64,000 bases of DNA from Candidatus Companilactobacillus pullicola. GTDB lineage: Bacteria; Bacillota; Bacilli; Lactobacillales; Lactobacillaceae. The notes under the pieces were generated by a model that made no database searches, was not told the DNA's origin, and saw only the letters and a program-made list of their open reading frames with translations. Every line of letters starts with the position of its first letter. Position 1 is the stretch's first letter. The DNA is taken from contig DXCM01000060.1 in NCBI GenBank assembly GCA_019116025.1, positions 1 to 64,000 on the forward strand, in the 5' to 3' direction. Below are positions 19,795-27,860 of the stretch, one piece after another. The position numbers were made by a program, and so were the translations under genes.

Positions 19795-20334
19795 TTAAAC
19801 CTCACTTTCAGTAAAATTATGGAACATGATTTTAACTAGACCATAGGCTTTTTGGAAACTAAATAAAAATAATTGCCAAAAAATTATACCCATTCCCCCA
19901 AAAATAAGGGCAGTTCCCAATTGAAATAGAAAATTTAAAATACCTGTTTTAAATAGTACTATCAAACTCCCCAATAGTAGCCAGATTCCTGAAAAAGAGA
20001 AAGCTATACTACAAATCATTACAGCAAATACTAATGCTAGTAGGATAATATATCCCGCAGCTATGATGGGACCCCAAATAGGAATCCCCATTAATAATAA
20101 TGCACTTTTAATTTTACTTTTAGCTCTTGGTATTTGGACATCTTCATCGGACAAGATGGATAAAATGATCTTATTCGGTTCACCAATTTTTTTTATTGCT
20201 TCTTTTTCTGAATAGCCATCTTCAATTAGATCTTCTAAAAATTCAGAATAATAACTGATATATTGATCACTATTAGTGATTCCGTATTTTTTTAATTGAA
20301 TTTTTAATTCAACTAAAAATTCTTCTTTATTCAT
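19795..20334 (-). CDS. HAAS/DUF1700-domain membrane protein
   Basis: The 179 aa begin with a cytoplasmic helical domain (MNKEEFLVELKIQLKKYG, YYSEFLEDLIEDGYSEKEAI, KKIGEPNKI), the HAAS/DUF1700 pattern found beside PadR regulators. About three or four membrane helices follow (LLMGIPIWGPIIAAGYIILL, VMICSIAFSFSGIWLLLG, FLFQLGTALIFGGMGIIF). I chose the ATG at 20332-20334: GAGGGGGAG precedes it and it overlaps the padR end by eight bases. PadR/HAAS pairs are usually envelope-stress or drug-response modules; the exact role here is unknown. Confidence 0.8.
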   Translation of the reverse strand: MNKEEFLVELKIQLKKYGITNSDQYISYYSEFLEDLIEDGYSEKEAIKKIGEPNKIILSILSDEDVQIPRAKSKIKSALLLMGIPIWGPIIAAGYIILLALVFAVMICSIAFSFSGIWLLLGSLIVLFKTGILNFLFQLGTALIFGGMGIIFWQLFLFSFQKAYGLVKIMFHNFTESEV

Positions 20335-20644
20335 TGATATCTCCCCCTCGAACATAATCAACAATTTTCTCTACATGATGCCAATCGTTAAGAAATTCTG
20401 TAATTTCATTTTCACCAATGTCTGTGATTTTATAATATTTTCTGATTCGATTATTATGTATTCTTTTTGTTACCGTGATTGCTTTCTTTGCTAGCAAACG
20501 TTTGAGTATTGGATACAAAGTAGATTCAGAGATTTCAATCATTGGTTCCAAATCACGAATAATGGCATAACCGTACGATTCAGAATTACGGAGTTCAGCA
20601 AGAACGCAAACGTCTAATAATCCTTTTTTTAGTTGTGAGTTCAT
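20327..20644 (-). CDS. PadR family transcriptional regulator
   Basis: This 105-aa winged-helix repressor of the small PadR type (PadR-s2) contains KGLLDVCVLAELRNSESYGYAIIRDLEP, then SESTLYPILKRLLAKKAIT as the recognition helix region, and a C-terminal helix for dimer formation. AAAGGAGG lies eight bases before the ATG. It is the first gene of the padR-HAAS-55-aa operon and probably represses it. The 90 bases upstream are AT-rich with an imperfect ATCGT/ACGAT dyad (20728-20742) that may be its operator. Confidence 0.88.
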   Translation of the reverse strand: MNSQLKKGLLDVCVLAELRNSESYGYAIIRDLEPMIEISESTLYPILKRLLAKKAITVTKRIHNNRIRKYYKITDIGENEITEFLNDWHHVEKIVDYVRGGDINE

Positions 20645-20749
20645 GTAATACCTCCTTTAACATCATATTATGTATAACGAGGTATTGATTGTCAAGAATA
20701 GCTTGAAATTATTTGGATATAAAGGATATCGTTTAATACGATTTAGATT

Positions 20750-20890
20750 GACGGGGATGACCTGAACGTGCGATACTACATCTTGGTGCCAAACCGAGGT
20801 AAGGGTACGTGGTTGGCGCGCAAGCGTTTGGAAAATCACCGCACCTTACCACCGAAAGGGTTCTGCAGACATGCAGGACTCTTTTTTTTT
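20750..20890 (+). ncRNA. Candidate structured RNA with its own terminator
   Basis: About 140 GC-richer bases form nested pairs: GGTAAGG with CCTTACC (20798-20850), inside it GTGGTT with AATCAC, and at the tip CGC-GCAA-GCG with a GNRA tetraloop. A separate hairpin is CTTGG/CCGAG (20782-20797). The stretch ends in a strong terminator (GTTCTGCA-GACA-TGCAGGAC, then nine T; 20860-20890). The next gene has an extended -10 after this terminator, which favours an independent RNA, though a leader that terminates early is possible. It does not match the SRP, 6S, tmRNA, fluoride, TPP, SAM or preQ1 sequences I know. Confidence 0.55.
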
Positions 20891-20903
20891 ATCCAAATTT
20901 CAA

Positions 20904-20912
20904 TGCTATAAT
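20904..20912 (+). promoter_or_regulatory. Extended -10 promoter for the CLC-like gene
   Basis: TGCTATAAT (extended -10, perfect hexamer at 20907-20912) lies between the RNA terminator and the ribosome-binding site of the next gene. No clear -35 is seen. Confidence 0.5.
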
Positions 20913-20933
20913 TTTGTTAATTTGTGGGAGTGG

Positions 20934-22136
20934 GTGAAGGCTATCAAAAAAGTTTTATTTGTCAGTTATGGATTATTATTGAGCGCTATTATTGGTCTTA
21001 TTGCAGCAGTCTTTCTAGTTGTTGAGGGCTTTCTAACTAAGGTAGCTTGGATAAGCAATAATCAAATTGTTCAGACACTCTTAATTATCATTGGGAGTTT
21101 CATACTCTACTTTTTACTTAAACGTTGGCCTACATTACCCAAAACTACCAAGGACTCGCTGATGGAATTAAAACAGAATCAAACGATTGATTATCAGGAC
21201 GTATTTTTGAACTTATTGGTTACGCTGGTTATCCTGAGTTTTGGAAGTGGGGTCGGTCCTGAAGCCGCCTTATTGAGTGCCATTATTTCATTATCAATTT
21301 GGCAAGCTGATAATCTACGTTACTTTTATTTCCAATATGACGAATTGAAACAGTTACCGTTTAGGTCTTCGTTGAAACGTCTTTTGAATCCTTTTAAATA
21401 TCGTCAAAAGTATGATGAGAAGATCGCACCGAAAACGCCCAAACTTTTAAAATGGAAAAAATTACTCTATGTGGTTTTTTCAATCAACGGATTATTGGCA
21501 TTTATGTTATTGATCAAACAAACAGATCAACCATCGTTCATTACAAAATTAGGGCGTTCACACTGGCAACTGAGTGAATTGTGGATCGTGCCGCTTTTGA
21601 TGATTGTGGGTATCGCTGTTGGAATGATCTTAAAACAATTGAATCACCTATTTGAGAAGACGATTAAACATTTGAATTTAAACCTGGCTATGAGAGTTAC
21701 TTTAGGAGCGTTAGGCATCATTGTCATTTCGTACTTGGAACCTAATTTGCTGTTTTCCGGTCAGCATAGCCTTCATTTATTGACTGGAGCATGGAATAAT
21801 CAGTCAGCAACATATCTGTTTTCGATGGCACTGTTAAAACTAGTCTTTCTAGTCTGGTGTTTAACATTTAATTGGCGTGGAGGAGATATTTTTCCTATCA
21901 CTTTTGCCACTATGACAGCTGGATTTGCGACGGCCGCACTCTTACCAAATTTTGATACTTTACTGGTAGTGGCTGTTTTAGCAACGACACTGATGAGTGA
22001 ATTATTGTCACCGATTATTGCTGGAATCTTTATCATGCTATTTTTCCCAATAACACTCACCCCTATTATTATTTTGGTCGCAGGTGTACTATTTTTGAAA
22101 AACAAGTATCTGCAAAAAGTAAGGGGGAAGGTTTAA
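20934..22136 (+). CDS. CLC-like chloride channel family membrane protein
   Basis: About 400 aa with roughly ten hydrophobic segments. The piece LSFGSGVGPEAALLSAI near 95 resembles the conserved GxEGP selectivity loop of CLC channels and exchangers, and the C-terminal half (LELNxL-like WRGGDIFPITFATMTAGFA) resembles the GGxFxP loop. Both are degenerate and the classic GSGIP loop is not evident, so ion and mechanism are uncertain. I took the GTG at 20934 (VKAIKKVLF) behind GGGAG; earlier in-frame starts lie within the upstream terminator. The stop overlaps the next start (TAATG). Confidence 0.6.
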   Translation: MKAIKKVLFVSYGLLLSAIIGLIAAVFLVVEGFLTKVAWISNNQIVQTLLIIIGSFILYFLLKRWPTLPKTTKDSLMELKQNQTIDYQDVFLNLLVTLVILSFGSGVGPEAALLSAIISLSIWQADNLRYFYFQYDELKQLPFRSSLKRLLNPFKYRQKYDEKIAPKTPKLLKWKKLLYVVFSINGLLAFMLLIKQTDQPSFITKLGRSHWQLSELWIVPLLMIVGIAVGMILKQLNHLFEKTIKHLNLNLAMRVTLGALGIIVISYLEPNLLFSGQHSLHLLTGAWNNQSATYLFSMALLKLVFLVWCLTFNWRGGDIFPITFATMTAGFATAALLPNFDTLLVVAVLATTLMSELLSPIIAGIFIMLFFPITLTPIIILVAGVLFLKNKYLQKVRGKV

Positions 22137-23212
22137 TGATTAAACCATATGCTTTAAAAAAGGGAGATCACGTCGCTATTGTCAGTCTATCGGCTGGCGT
22201 ATTAGGTGAGAAGTTTGCTAAACATGAATTGAATCGTGGCAAGCAACGAATTGAAGAACTAGGTTTGATTCCGGAATTTATGCCAAATAGTTTGAAGGGA
22301 ATTGAATTCATTAAAAATCATCCCAAAAAACGTGCTGAGGACTTGAAACGGGCTTTTGCTGACGACCAAATTAAGGGGATTTTCTGTGCAATCGGTGGGG
22401 AAGACACTTATCGTTTAGCACCTTACCTGTTAGATGATCCTGAATTCGTTCAAAATGTGCGACAACATCCGAAATTATTCACCGGCTTTTCGGATACGAC
22501 CGTCAATCATTTAATGTTATATCAATTAGGATTGACGACTTTCTATGGTCCCAATGTGATCAATGATTTGGCTGAGTTAGATACTGAATTATTACCATAT
22601 ACCAAAAAAACTTTGGAACATTACTTCCAAAATCCGGCTACAACTGAAATTCTCAGCAGTCCCACTTGGTATGAAGAACGAACTGATTTTTCAGAGGAAG
22701 CTCTGGATACACCTCGTGTCAGTCATCCTGAAACTAAAGGCTATCAAGTTCAGCGAGGAACAGGAGTCGTTGAAGGACAACTATTAGGTGGCTGCATAGA
22801 CAGCATCAATAGTTTACTTACCGATAAACGTTATACCGATGAACCGCAGATTGCTGAAAAGTATCATTTGATTCCCGATGTTAAAGAATTCGAGGGCAAA
22901 ATTTTATTCTTGGAAACTAGTGAAGAGAAGCCGACACCTGAGGAATATCGCAAGATGTTGAAGAGATTGAAATCTCGTGGAATCTTGCAAGCAGTTGCTG
23001 CTATTATCACCGGTAAGCCACAGAACGAAGTTTATTATGAAGAATACTGCCAAGTTCTAAAAGAAGAGACAGAGGACACCAAGACACCTCTGATGACAAA
23101 TTTTAACTTTGGACACGCTTATCCTAGAACCGCTTTACCATATGGCTTAAAAGCTAGACTAGATTTAGATAATAAGAAATTAGAAATTATGGAACCTTAC
23201 TTTGCTGAATAA
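22136..23212 (+). CDS. S66 family peptidase (LD-carboxypeptidase/MccF-like)
   Basis: The 358-aa cytoplasmic serine peptidase of family S66 either trims L,D-peptides in cell-wall recycling or detoxifies microcin C-like compounds. The nucleophile is expected in FTGFSDTTVNHLMLYQ near residue 117. The catalytic glutamate and histidine are expected in ILFLETSEEKPTPEEY near 260 and NFGHAYPRTALPYG near 328. VEGQLLGGCIDSINSLL is also typical. The length and the S-loop fit MccF-like members slightly better than LdcA. GGGGGAAGG precedes the ATG, which overlaps the upstream stop, so it is co-translated with the CLC-like gene. Confidence 0.85.
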   Translation: MIKPYALKKGDHVAIVSLSAGVLGEKFAKHELNRGKQRIEELGLIPEFMPNSLKGIEFIKNHPKKRAEDLKRAFADDQIKGIFCAIGGEDTYRLAPYLLDDPEFVQNVRQHPKLFTGFSDTTVNHLMLYQLGLTTFYGPNVINDLAELDTELLPYTKKTLEHYFQNPATTEILSSPTWYEERTDFSEEALDTPRVSHPETKGYQVQRGTGVVEGQLLGGCIDSINSLLTDKRYTDEPQIAEKYHLIPDVKEFEGKILFLETSEEKPTPEEYRKMLKRLKSRGILQAVAAIITGKPQNEVYYEEYCQVLKEETEDTKTPLMTNFNFGHAYPRTALPYGLKARLDLDNKKLEIMEPYFAE

Positions 23213-23254
23213 AAAATGCTATAAAACACATCGCGTGTTTTATAGCATTTTTTT
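23211..23254. terminator. Bidirectional terminator between convergent genes
   Basis: AATGCTATAAAACAC pairs perfectly with GTGTTTTATAGCATT and is flanked by A-runs and T-runs on both sides. Confidence 0.9.
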
Positions 23255-24626
23255 AATCGTTCTTTTTATAACCGTAAGCGAAGTAAATACCTACACCAAT
23301 CAGAATCCAGAAGATAAAGGTGATCCAAGAATTGATGCTGACTTGAGTCATCAAAATGATACAAGAAATAGCGGAAATTATTGGTAACCACGGATATAGA
23401 GGAACCTTGAATTCACTATTTGGTAAATCTTCACGATGTCTCAATTTGATAATACCTAAAGCTACGAAGACAAAGGATATCAGTGTTCCGATATTGACCA
23501 AACTGGTTAATTCTTTCAAAGAAACGAAGCCACCTAAGAGGATAGCTAAAATTGAAATGGCATTAAGTGAAAGCATTGGCATTTTTGCTTTGGGATGAAT
23601 TCTTCCGAATGCTTCAGGGATCATGCCGTCACGTCCGAGGGCGTAAATTAAACGAGAGCCACCGTAAACGGTATTGAGCATCATCGTAAACATTCCGGCT
23701 AAAGCACCGATACTGATTAAGAAGGTTACTTTGTTTAAACCGACTCTTTGGAGTGCAAAGACAACGGGATCAGAAACGTTTAAGTCTTTATAGCTGACCA
23801 TTCCAGTTAGAACGGCGGATAAAATAACATAAAGGATTGCACAGACAGCTAAAGAACTCATGATACTGATAGGAATATTTTTTTGTGGATTCTTAACCTC
23901 TGGGGCTGAAGATGGGATAACGTCAAATCCTAGATAGGCAAAGAAAACTAAAGCCGTTCCTTTGACGACTCCCATGCCGCCCATTGGGAAATAGGGATGA
24001 TAATTGGCTGGTTTGATGTAGAACAAACCAATAATAATGAAAGCTAAAACGACAGAGATTTTTACGAAGACCATCACGGTATTCATTCTGGCTGAAGCCA
24101 AAACACCACGACGAAGTAATAAGTAAATTAAGACTAAAACGATAACGGCAGGCAAATTAATAAAAGTTCCGTTAGAAGGCTCAAATGGACCTGTGACTGC
24201 TTTTGGCAAAGCCACGCCTAATCCTTTGAAGAGGCTGACAAAATAAGCTGAAAAGCCTGAGGATACAGCTGAGACACCTAAAACGTATTCCAGACATAAT
24301 GCCCAACCAATCAACCAACCAGGAAATTGTCCAAAAATAATACTTCCGTATGAGTAAGTACTACCAGCAACGGGAAAGGTTGAAGACAATTCCGCAAAAC
24401 ACATGGCTGTCATGACACAAACAATGGCCGATAAAACAAAGGAAATAGTAATACCAGGACCAGCTGTCTCAGAAGCGACGATTCCGGGTAGAATGAAGAT
24501 TCCTGTACCGATGATAGCGCCAATTCCCATTGAAATTAGGTTTCCACGAGTTAGCACCTTTTCAAAATGGGCGTCGCCGGCTACAAATTTTTTGTAATCT
24601 GCTTTTTTAAATAATTTTTCTTTCAT
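23253..24626 (-). CDS. APC superfamily amino-acid permease (CAT-like)
   Basis: The 457-aa membrane protein has about twelve helices. The N-terminal GIGAIIGTGIFILPGIVA near 35 is the substrate-binding G-[AS]-I-I-G-T-G motif of APC transporters, and CFAELSSTFPVAGSTYSYG follows. The layout (VFFAYLGFDVIPSSAPEVKNPQKNIP) is that of the cationic amino-acid transporter branch, so an amino-acid/proton symporter is likely; the substrate is unknown. I chose the ATG at 24624-24626, five bases after AGGTGG; the GTG nine bases upstream sits inside that site. Confidence 0.88.
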   Translation of the reverse strand: MKEKLFKKADYKKFVAGDAHFEKVLTRGNLISMGIGAIIGTGIFILPGIVASETAGPGITISFVLSAIVCVMTAMCFAELSSTFPVAGSTYSYGSIIFGQFPGWLIGWALCLEYVLGVSAVSSGFSAYFVSLFKGLGVALPKAVTGPFEPSNGTFINLPAVIVLVLIYLLLRRGVLASARMNTVMVFVKISVVLAFIIIGLFYIKPANYHPYFPMGGMGVVKGTALVFFAYLGFDVIPSSAPEVKNPQKNIPISIMSSLAVCAILYVILSAVLTGMVSYKDLNVSDPVVFALQRVGLNKVTFLISIGALAGMFTMMLNTVYGGSRLIYALGRDGMIPEAFGRIHPKAKMPMLSLNAISILAILLGGFVSLKELTSLVNIGTLISFVFVALGIIKLRHREDLPNSEFKVPLYPWLPIISAISCIILMTQVSINSWITFIFWILIGVGIYFAYGYKKND

Positions 24627-24748
24627 ATTAACCACCTATTAAAAATACAACCTCATTAGGTTACTGGTTTTTTGAATCCTTTGTCAACAAAAATTCGTGA
24701 TGGGGATTAATCAATTTAAAAATAAATCAATTTTTTTGATAAATGTTC

Positions 24749-24779
24749 TTGACCTAAAGGTAACTCTAAGTCTTAGTAT
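24749..24779 (+). promoter_or_regulatory. MerR-type promoter of the DXS-like gene
   Basis: TTGACC (24749-24754) and TAGTAT (24774-24779) are separated by 19 bases, the long spacer typical of MerR-activated promoters. The spacer holds the dyad GACCTAAAG-GTAA-CTCTAAGTC (24751-24772), with 7 of 9 positions matching. No MerR gene is adjacent; two occur at 56.0 and 62.8 kb. Confidence 0.65.
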
Positions 24780-24821
24780 GGAATCATCGATAAAAAATTG
24801 AGGAAAGTAGGAAACAAATAT

Positions 24822-26567
24822 ATGGATACACCAATTTTAAATACAATTGATCAACCTGCTGATTTGAAGAAGTTGGATTTGGCTCAATTAACACAACTAG
24901 CAACTGAAATCCGCAAGGTATTACTTAATAAAGTCAGCCAAACTGGAGGTCACGTTGGCCCAAATTTGGGTGCAGTGGAATTAACAATCGCTTTTCACAC
25001 GATCTTTAACTCACCCGTTGATAAGGTTGTTTGGGATGTTTCGCACCAATCTTACACCCATAAGATTCTAACTGGGCGTAAACAGGCTTGGCTAGATCCA
25101 AAACATTTTGACGACGTTAGTGGTTATACGGCACCAGAAGAAAGTCCACACGATTATTTCAATATTGGACATACTTCAACTTCAATTGCTTTAGCAACTG
25201 GTATGGCTTCAGCTCGTGATCTACAAGGCAAGTCTGGCAATGTGATGGCCGTTATTGGTGATGGTTCACTTTCAGGTGGTTTAGCTTTAGAAGGCTTGAA
25301 TATTGCTGCTACTTTGAAATCTAATTTGATCATCTTAGTTAATGATAATGCGATGGCTATTGCTGAAGATCACGGTGGTTTGTACGAAGGTCTCAAAGAA
25401 TTGCGTGAAACTAACGGCCAAAGTTCTCATAACTTATTTAAAGCTATGGGGTTAGACTATCGTTATGTAGCGGATGGAAATGATATGCAGTCGATGTTGG
25501 ATGCATTCAAAGCAGTTAAAGACATTGATCACCCAATTGTTTTACACGTTCATACGGAGAAGGGTCACGGTTATCAACCAGCAATTGATCACAAGGAAGC
25601 CTTTCACTGGCATGTACCTTTTGATTTAAAGACTGGTAAGACACTACACCCAGTTACAGAAGAAACTTATAACGACGTTATACATGCAGAGTTAGAAAAA
25701 GAGATCACGGAAGACAAGACACCAATTACGGCTATCACAGCCGCAATCCCTGGATCTTACGATTTGAAGAGATTCGGTCGTAAACACCCAGATCGTTATT
25801 TTGATGTTGGTATTGCTGAACAAGAGTCAATCACTTTTGCAGCTGGACAATCTCAACAAGGCATGAGACCAATTGTCTTTCATTCAGGTACATTCTTGCA
25901 AAGAGCTTACGACCAATTATCACACGACTTAGGTATCAATAAATTGCCAGTAACGATCATGGTTTCAGGTGGCAGTATCAGTGAAGGTGATCCAACTCAT
26001 CAAGGTATCTTTGATATTGCGATGTTAAGTAATATCCCTGGTTTAACTTATTTGGCACCAACGACTAAAGAAGAATTAACTGCTATGATGCACTGGGCTC
26101 TTCATCAAAACGTTGGTCCCGTGGCTATCAGAGTTCCAAGTAACGGTGTTCATTCTGCTAAGTTAAATGATTTCGATGCACATAAGATGAATGTTTTACA
26201 TGCTGGTAAGAAAGTTGCTGTTTTAGGCGTTGGTAGTTTATTACCATTAGCCGAGGAAGTTCAACAACAATTGAGTAAACAAGATCTTGATGTAACTGTT
26301 ATTGATCCTCGTGATATCTCTGAACTTGATGGTGAAACATTGAGTAATTTGGAAAAGGATCATCAATTAGTTGTTACTTTGGAAGAAGCCAGTTTAAGTG
26401 GTGGCTTTGGTGAAAAAGTCAGCCGTTTCTATGGTGATACTGACATGCACGTACTCAATTTTGGAGCTGCAAAACGATTCAATGACCGTGAAACTACAGC
26501 TGAATTGTGGCGTGAATTCAAATTGACTCCGGAACAAATCGTAGCTGAAATTAAAGCTGCTTTATAA
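24822..26567 (+). CDS. DXS-like thiamine-diphosphate transketolase-family enzyme
   Basis: The 581-aa protein resembles 1-deoxy-D-xylulose-5-phosphate synthase. The TPP motif runs from GDGSLSGGLALEGLN near 145 to VNDNAMAIAEDHGG near 172. GGHVGPNLGAVELTIAFH near 40 and the pyrimidine-binding DVGIAEQESITFAAG with its glutamate near 320 are present, as is LEEASLSGGFGEKV near the end. Lactobacilli usually make isoprenoids by the mevalonate route, and this window shows no dxr, so the product may serve another use. The ATG at 24822 follows AGGAAA. Its promoter is of the MerR type. It ends before repeat A1. Confidence 0.75.
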   Translation: MDTPILNTIDQPADLKKLDLAQLTQLATEIRKVLLNKVSQTGGHVGPNLGAVELTIAFHTIFNSPVDKVVWDVSHQSYTHKILTGRKQAWLDPKHFDDVSGYTAPEESPHDYFNIGHTSTSIALATGMASARDLQGKSGNVMAVIGDGSLSGGLALEGLNIAATLKSNLIILVNDNAMAIAEDHGGLYEGLKELRETNGQSSHNLFKAMGLDYRYVADGNDMQSMLDAFKAVKDIDHPIVLHVHTEKGHGYQPAIDHKEAFHWHVPFDLKTGKTLHPVTEETYNDVIHAELEKEITEDKTPITAITAAIPGSYDLKRFGRKHPDRYFDVGIAEQESITFAAGQSQQGMRPIVFHSGTFLQRAYDQLSHDLGINKLPVTIMVSGGSISEGDPTHQGIFDIAMLSNIPGLTYLAPTTKEELTAMMHWALHQNVGPVAIRVPSNGVHSAKLNDFDAHKMNVLHAGKKVAVLGVGSLLPLAEEVQQQLSKQDLDVTVIDPRDISELDGETLSNLEKDHQLVVTLEEASLSGGFGEKVSRFYGDTDMHVLNFGAAKRFNDRETTAELWREFKLTPEQIVAEIKAAL

Positions 26568-26595
26568 AGTTGAAAAGGGAATAGGAGCTAAACTC

Positions 26596-26774
26596 CCGTC
26601 CTCCGTGAAAATTGGGAATGCTGTTGGAACGCTATGGGCACGATTTGGAGCTAATTATTTTACACTTCGTGCAAAATAATGGATCTTCAAAGTCGGCCTC
26701 ATTGTAATCGGCAAAGCAGATAACAATGATCTCATAGCTGAACGCATTCCCAATTTTCACTCCGGACTAAATAG
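26596..26774 (+). repeat. Palindromic element family A, copy A1
   Basis: This element of about 179 bases begins 29 bases after the upstream stop. The outer stem pairs GTGAAAATTGGGAATGC with GCATTCCCAATTTTCAC. Inside are one long hairpin capped by ACAC-TTCG-TGC with arms ATTATTTT/AAAATAAT, and a second hairpin CATTGT...ACAATG. GCTATG and CATAGC can add an inner junction stem. It is about 90 percent identical by eye to A2 and A3. No open reading frame is apparent. Confidence 0.9.
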
Positions 26775-26850
26775 CATGTTGATTTTTAGTTTGAAGTAAA
26801 TTATCTAATTCAATATATTTCACTTCTAAAAATATTTTTAAATCAAGAAG

Positions 26851-26892
26851 GCCTTCATATCAACCAGTTTGGTCAATATGAAGGCTTTTTTA
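26851..26892 (+). terminator. Terminator after element A1
   Basis: GCCTTCATAT pairs with ATATGAAGGC (loop 15) and is followed by six T. It is about 285 bases after the DXS-like stop, so the transcript would include A1. The rest of the 410-base space shows no gene. Confidence 0.8.
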
Positions 26893-26927
26893 GTACCAAT
26901 AATTCTAAATAGAGAATTAATTTTTTA

Positions 26928-26960
26928 CAAAAAAATAGCCCTAAATTTAATTAGGACTAT
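26928..26960 (-). terminator. Terminator after nagB
   Basis: On the minus strand ATAGTCCTAA pairs with TTAGGGCTAT (one G-U pair) and seven U follow. Confidence 0.8.
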
Positions 26961-26976
26961 CGGTTAAATTAATCAA

Positions 26977-27681
26977 TTACTTTAACTTTGATGCAGCAGC
27001 TTCATCAATGATAAGTGTTACATCTGGGTGGTTTTGTAGGGCACTTGCTGGGCAGTCTTCTGTAACAGGACCGTCAACAGTAGCGGCAATAGCATCAGCT
27101 TTAGCTTCACCATAAGCTAGAAGGATGATCTTCTTAGCTTTCATGATTGAACCAATACCCATTGAGTAAGCAAAACGTGGAACGTCTTTTTCATCTTCGA
27201 AGAAACGTGTGTTAGCTTCGATTGTTGATTCTGTCAAACCAACTTTTCTAGTTGTTCCGTCAAGTGGTGAACCTGGTTCGTTGAAACCAATGTGACCATT
27301 TCTACCAATACCAAGAATTTGAAGATCGATAGGATTTTCTTCGATGATCTTGTCGTAAGCTTTTGTAGCAGCTTCGGCATCAGGATTTGAACCATCAGGA
27401 ACGTATGAGTTCTTGAAAGGTTTCTTGCTAAATAGATGTTCTTTCATGAAGTAATGGTAACTTTGTTCGTTATCAGCTTTCAATCCAACATATTCATCCA
27501 AGTTAACTGAAGTCATGTTAGAAAAATCAAGGTCACTGCTTGTCATTTCATTGTAAAGTGTAATTGGGCTACTACCTGTTGCTAAACCAAGAACCTTAGC
27601 ACCGTTTTCGATGTCGGCTTTCATAAGTTTAAAGGCTTCTTTACCGCCCATTTCTGTATCTTTAACTTTAATTATGTTCAT
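26977..27681 (-). CDS. nagB: Glucosamine-6-phosphate deaminase
   Basis: NagB converts glucosamine-6-phosphate to fructose-6-phosphate and ammonia, feeding amino sugars into glycolysis. The 234 aa include [15 protein letters not shown] near 34 for phosphate binding, the catalytic NLDEYVGL near 62, and [19 protein letters not shown] near 125 with the active histidine. The length matches the short Gram-positive NagB. I chose the ATG at 27679-27681; a TTG two codons upstream is nearer to GGGAG and cannot be excluded. The gene stands alone between terminators. Confidence 0.95.
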   Translation of the reverse strand: MNIIKVKDTEMGGKEAFKLMKADIENGAKVLGLATGSSPITLYNEMTSSDLDFSNMTSVNLDEYVGLKADNEQSYHYFMKEHLFSKKPFKNSYVPDGSNPDAEAATKAYDKIIEENPIDLQILGIGRNGHIGFNEPGSPLDGTTRKVGLTESTIEANTRFFEDEKDVPRFAYSMGIGSIMKAKKIILLAYGEAKADAIAATVDGPVTEDCPASALQNHPDVTLIIDEAAASKLK

Positions 27682-27860
27682 CTTCAAAAATCTCCCATCT
27701 CTATTTATCTGGTCTAGTCCAATCTAATGCATTTTCTGTAAATTGTCAATAAAATAAATCAATTAAATAAAAATAAGTTAAAATCCCGATAATCAATGCA
27801 AAATCTTCACATTTTAGGTATATTTTGTAGTAAGAGATAAAACTAAAGAGGCAGAATAAT

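Noticed and set aside
20750-20890. Fluoride, preQ1 or SRP-type RNA
   Set aside because: Short pieces (CTTGGTG, CCGAAAGG) recall these classes, but the defining conserved cores are absent.
20871-20933. Longer N-terminus for the CLC-like protein
   Set aside because: It would start inside the terminator of the upstream RNA and before the extended -10.
26596-26774. Family A as an insertion sequence or CRISPR
   Set aside because: No transposase frame, no spacer-repeat pattern; only self-pairing arms.
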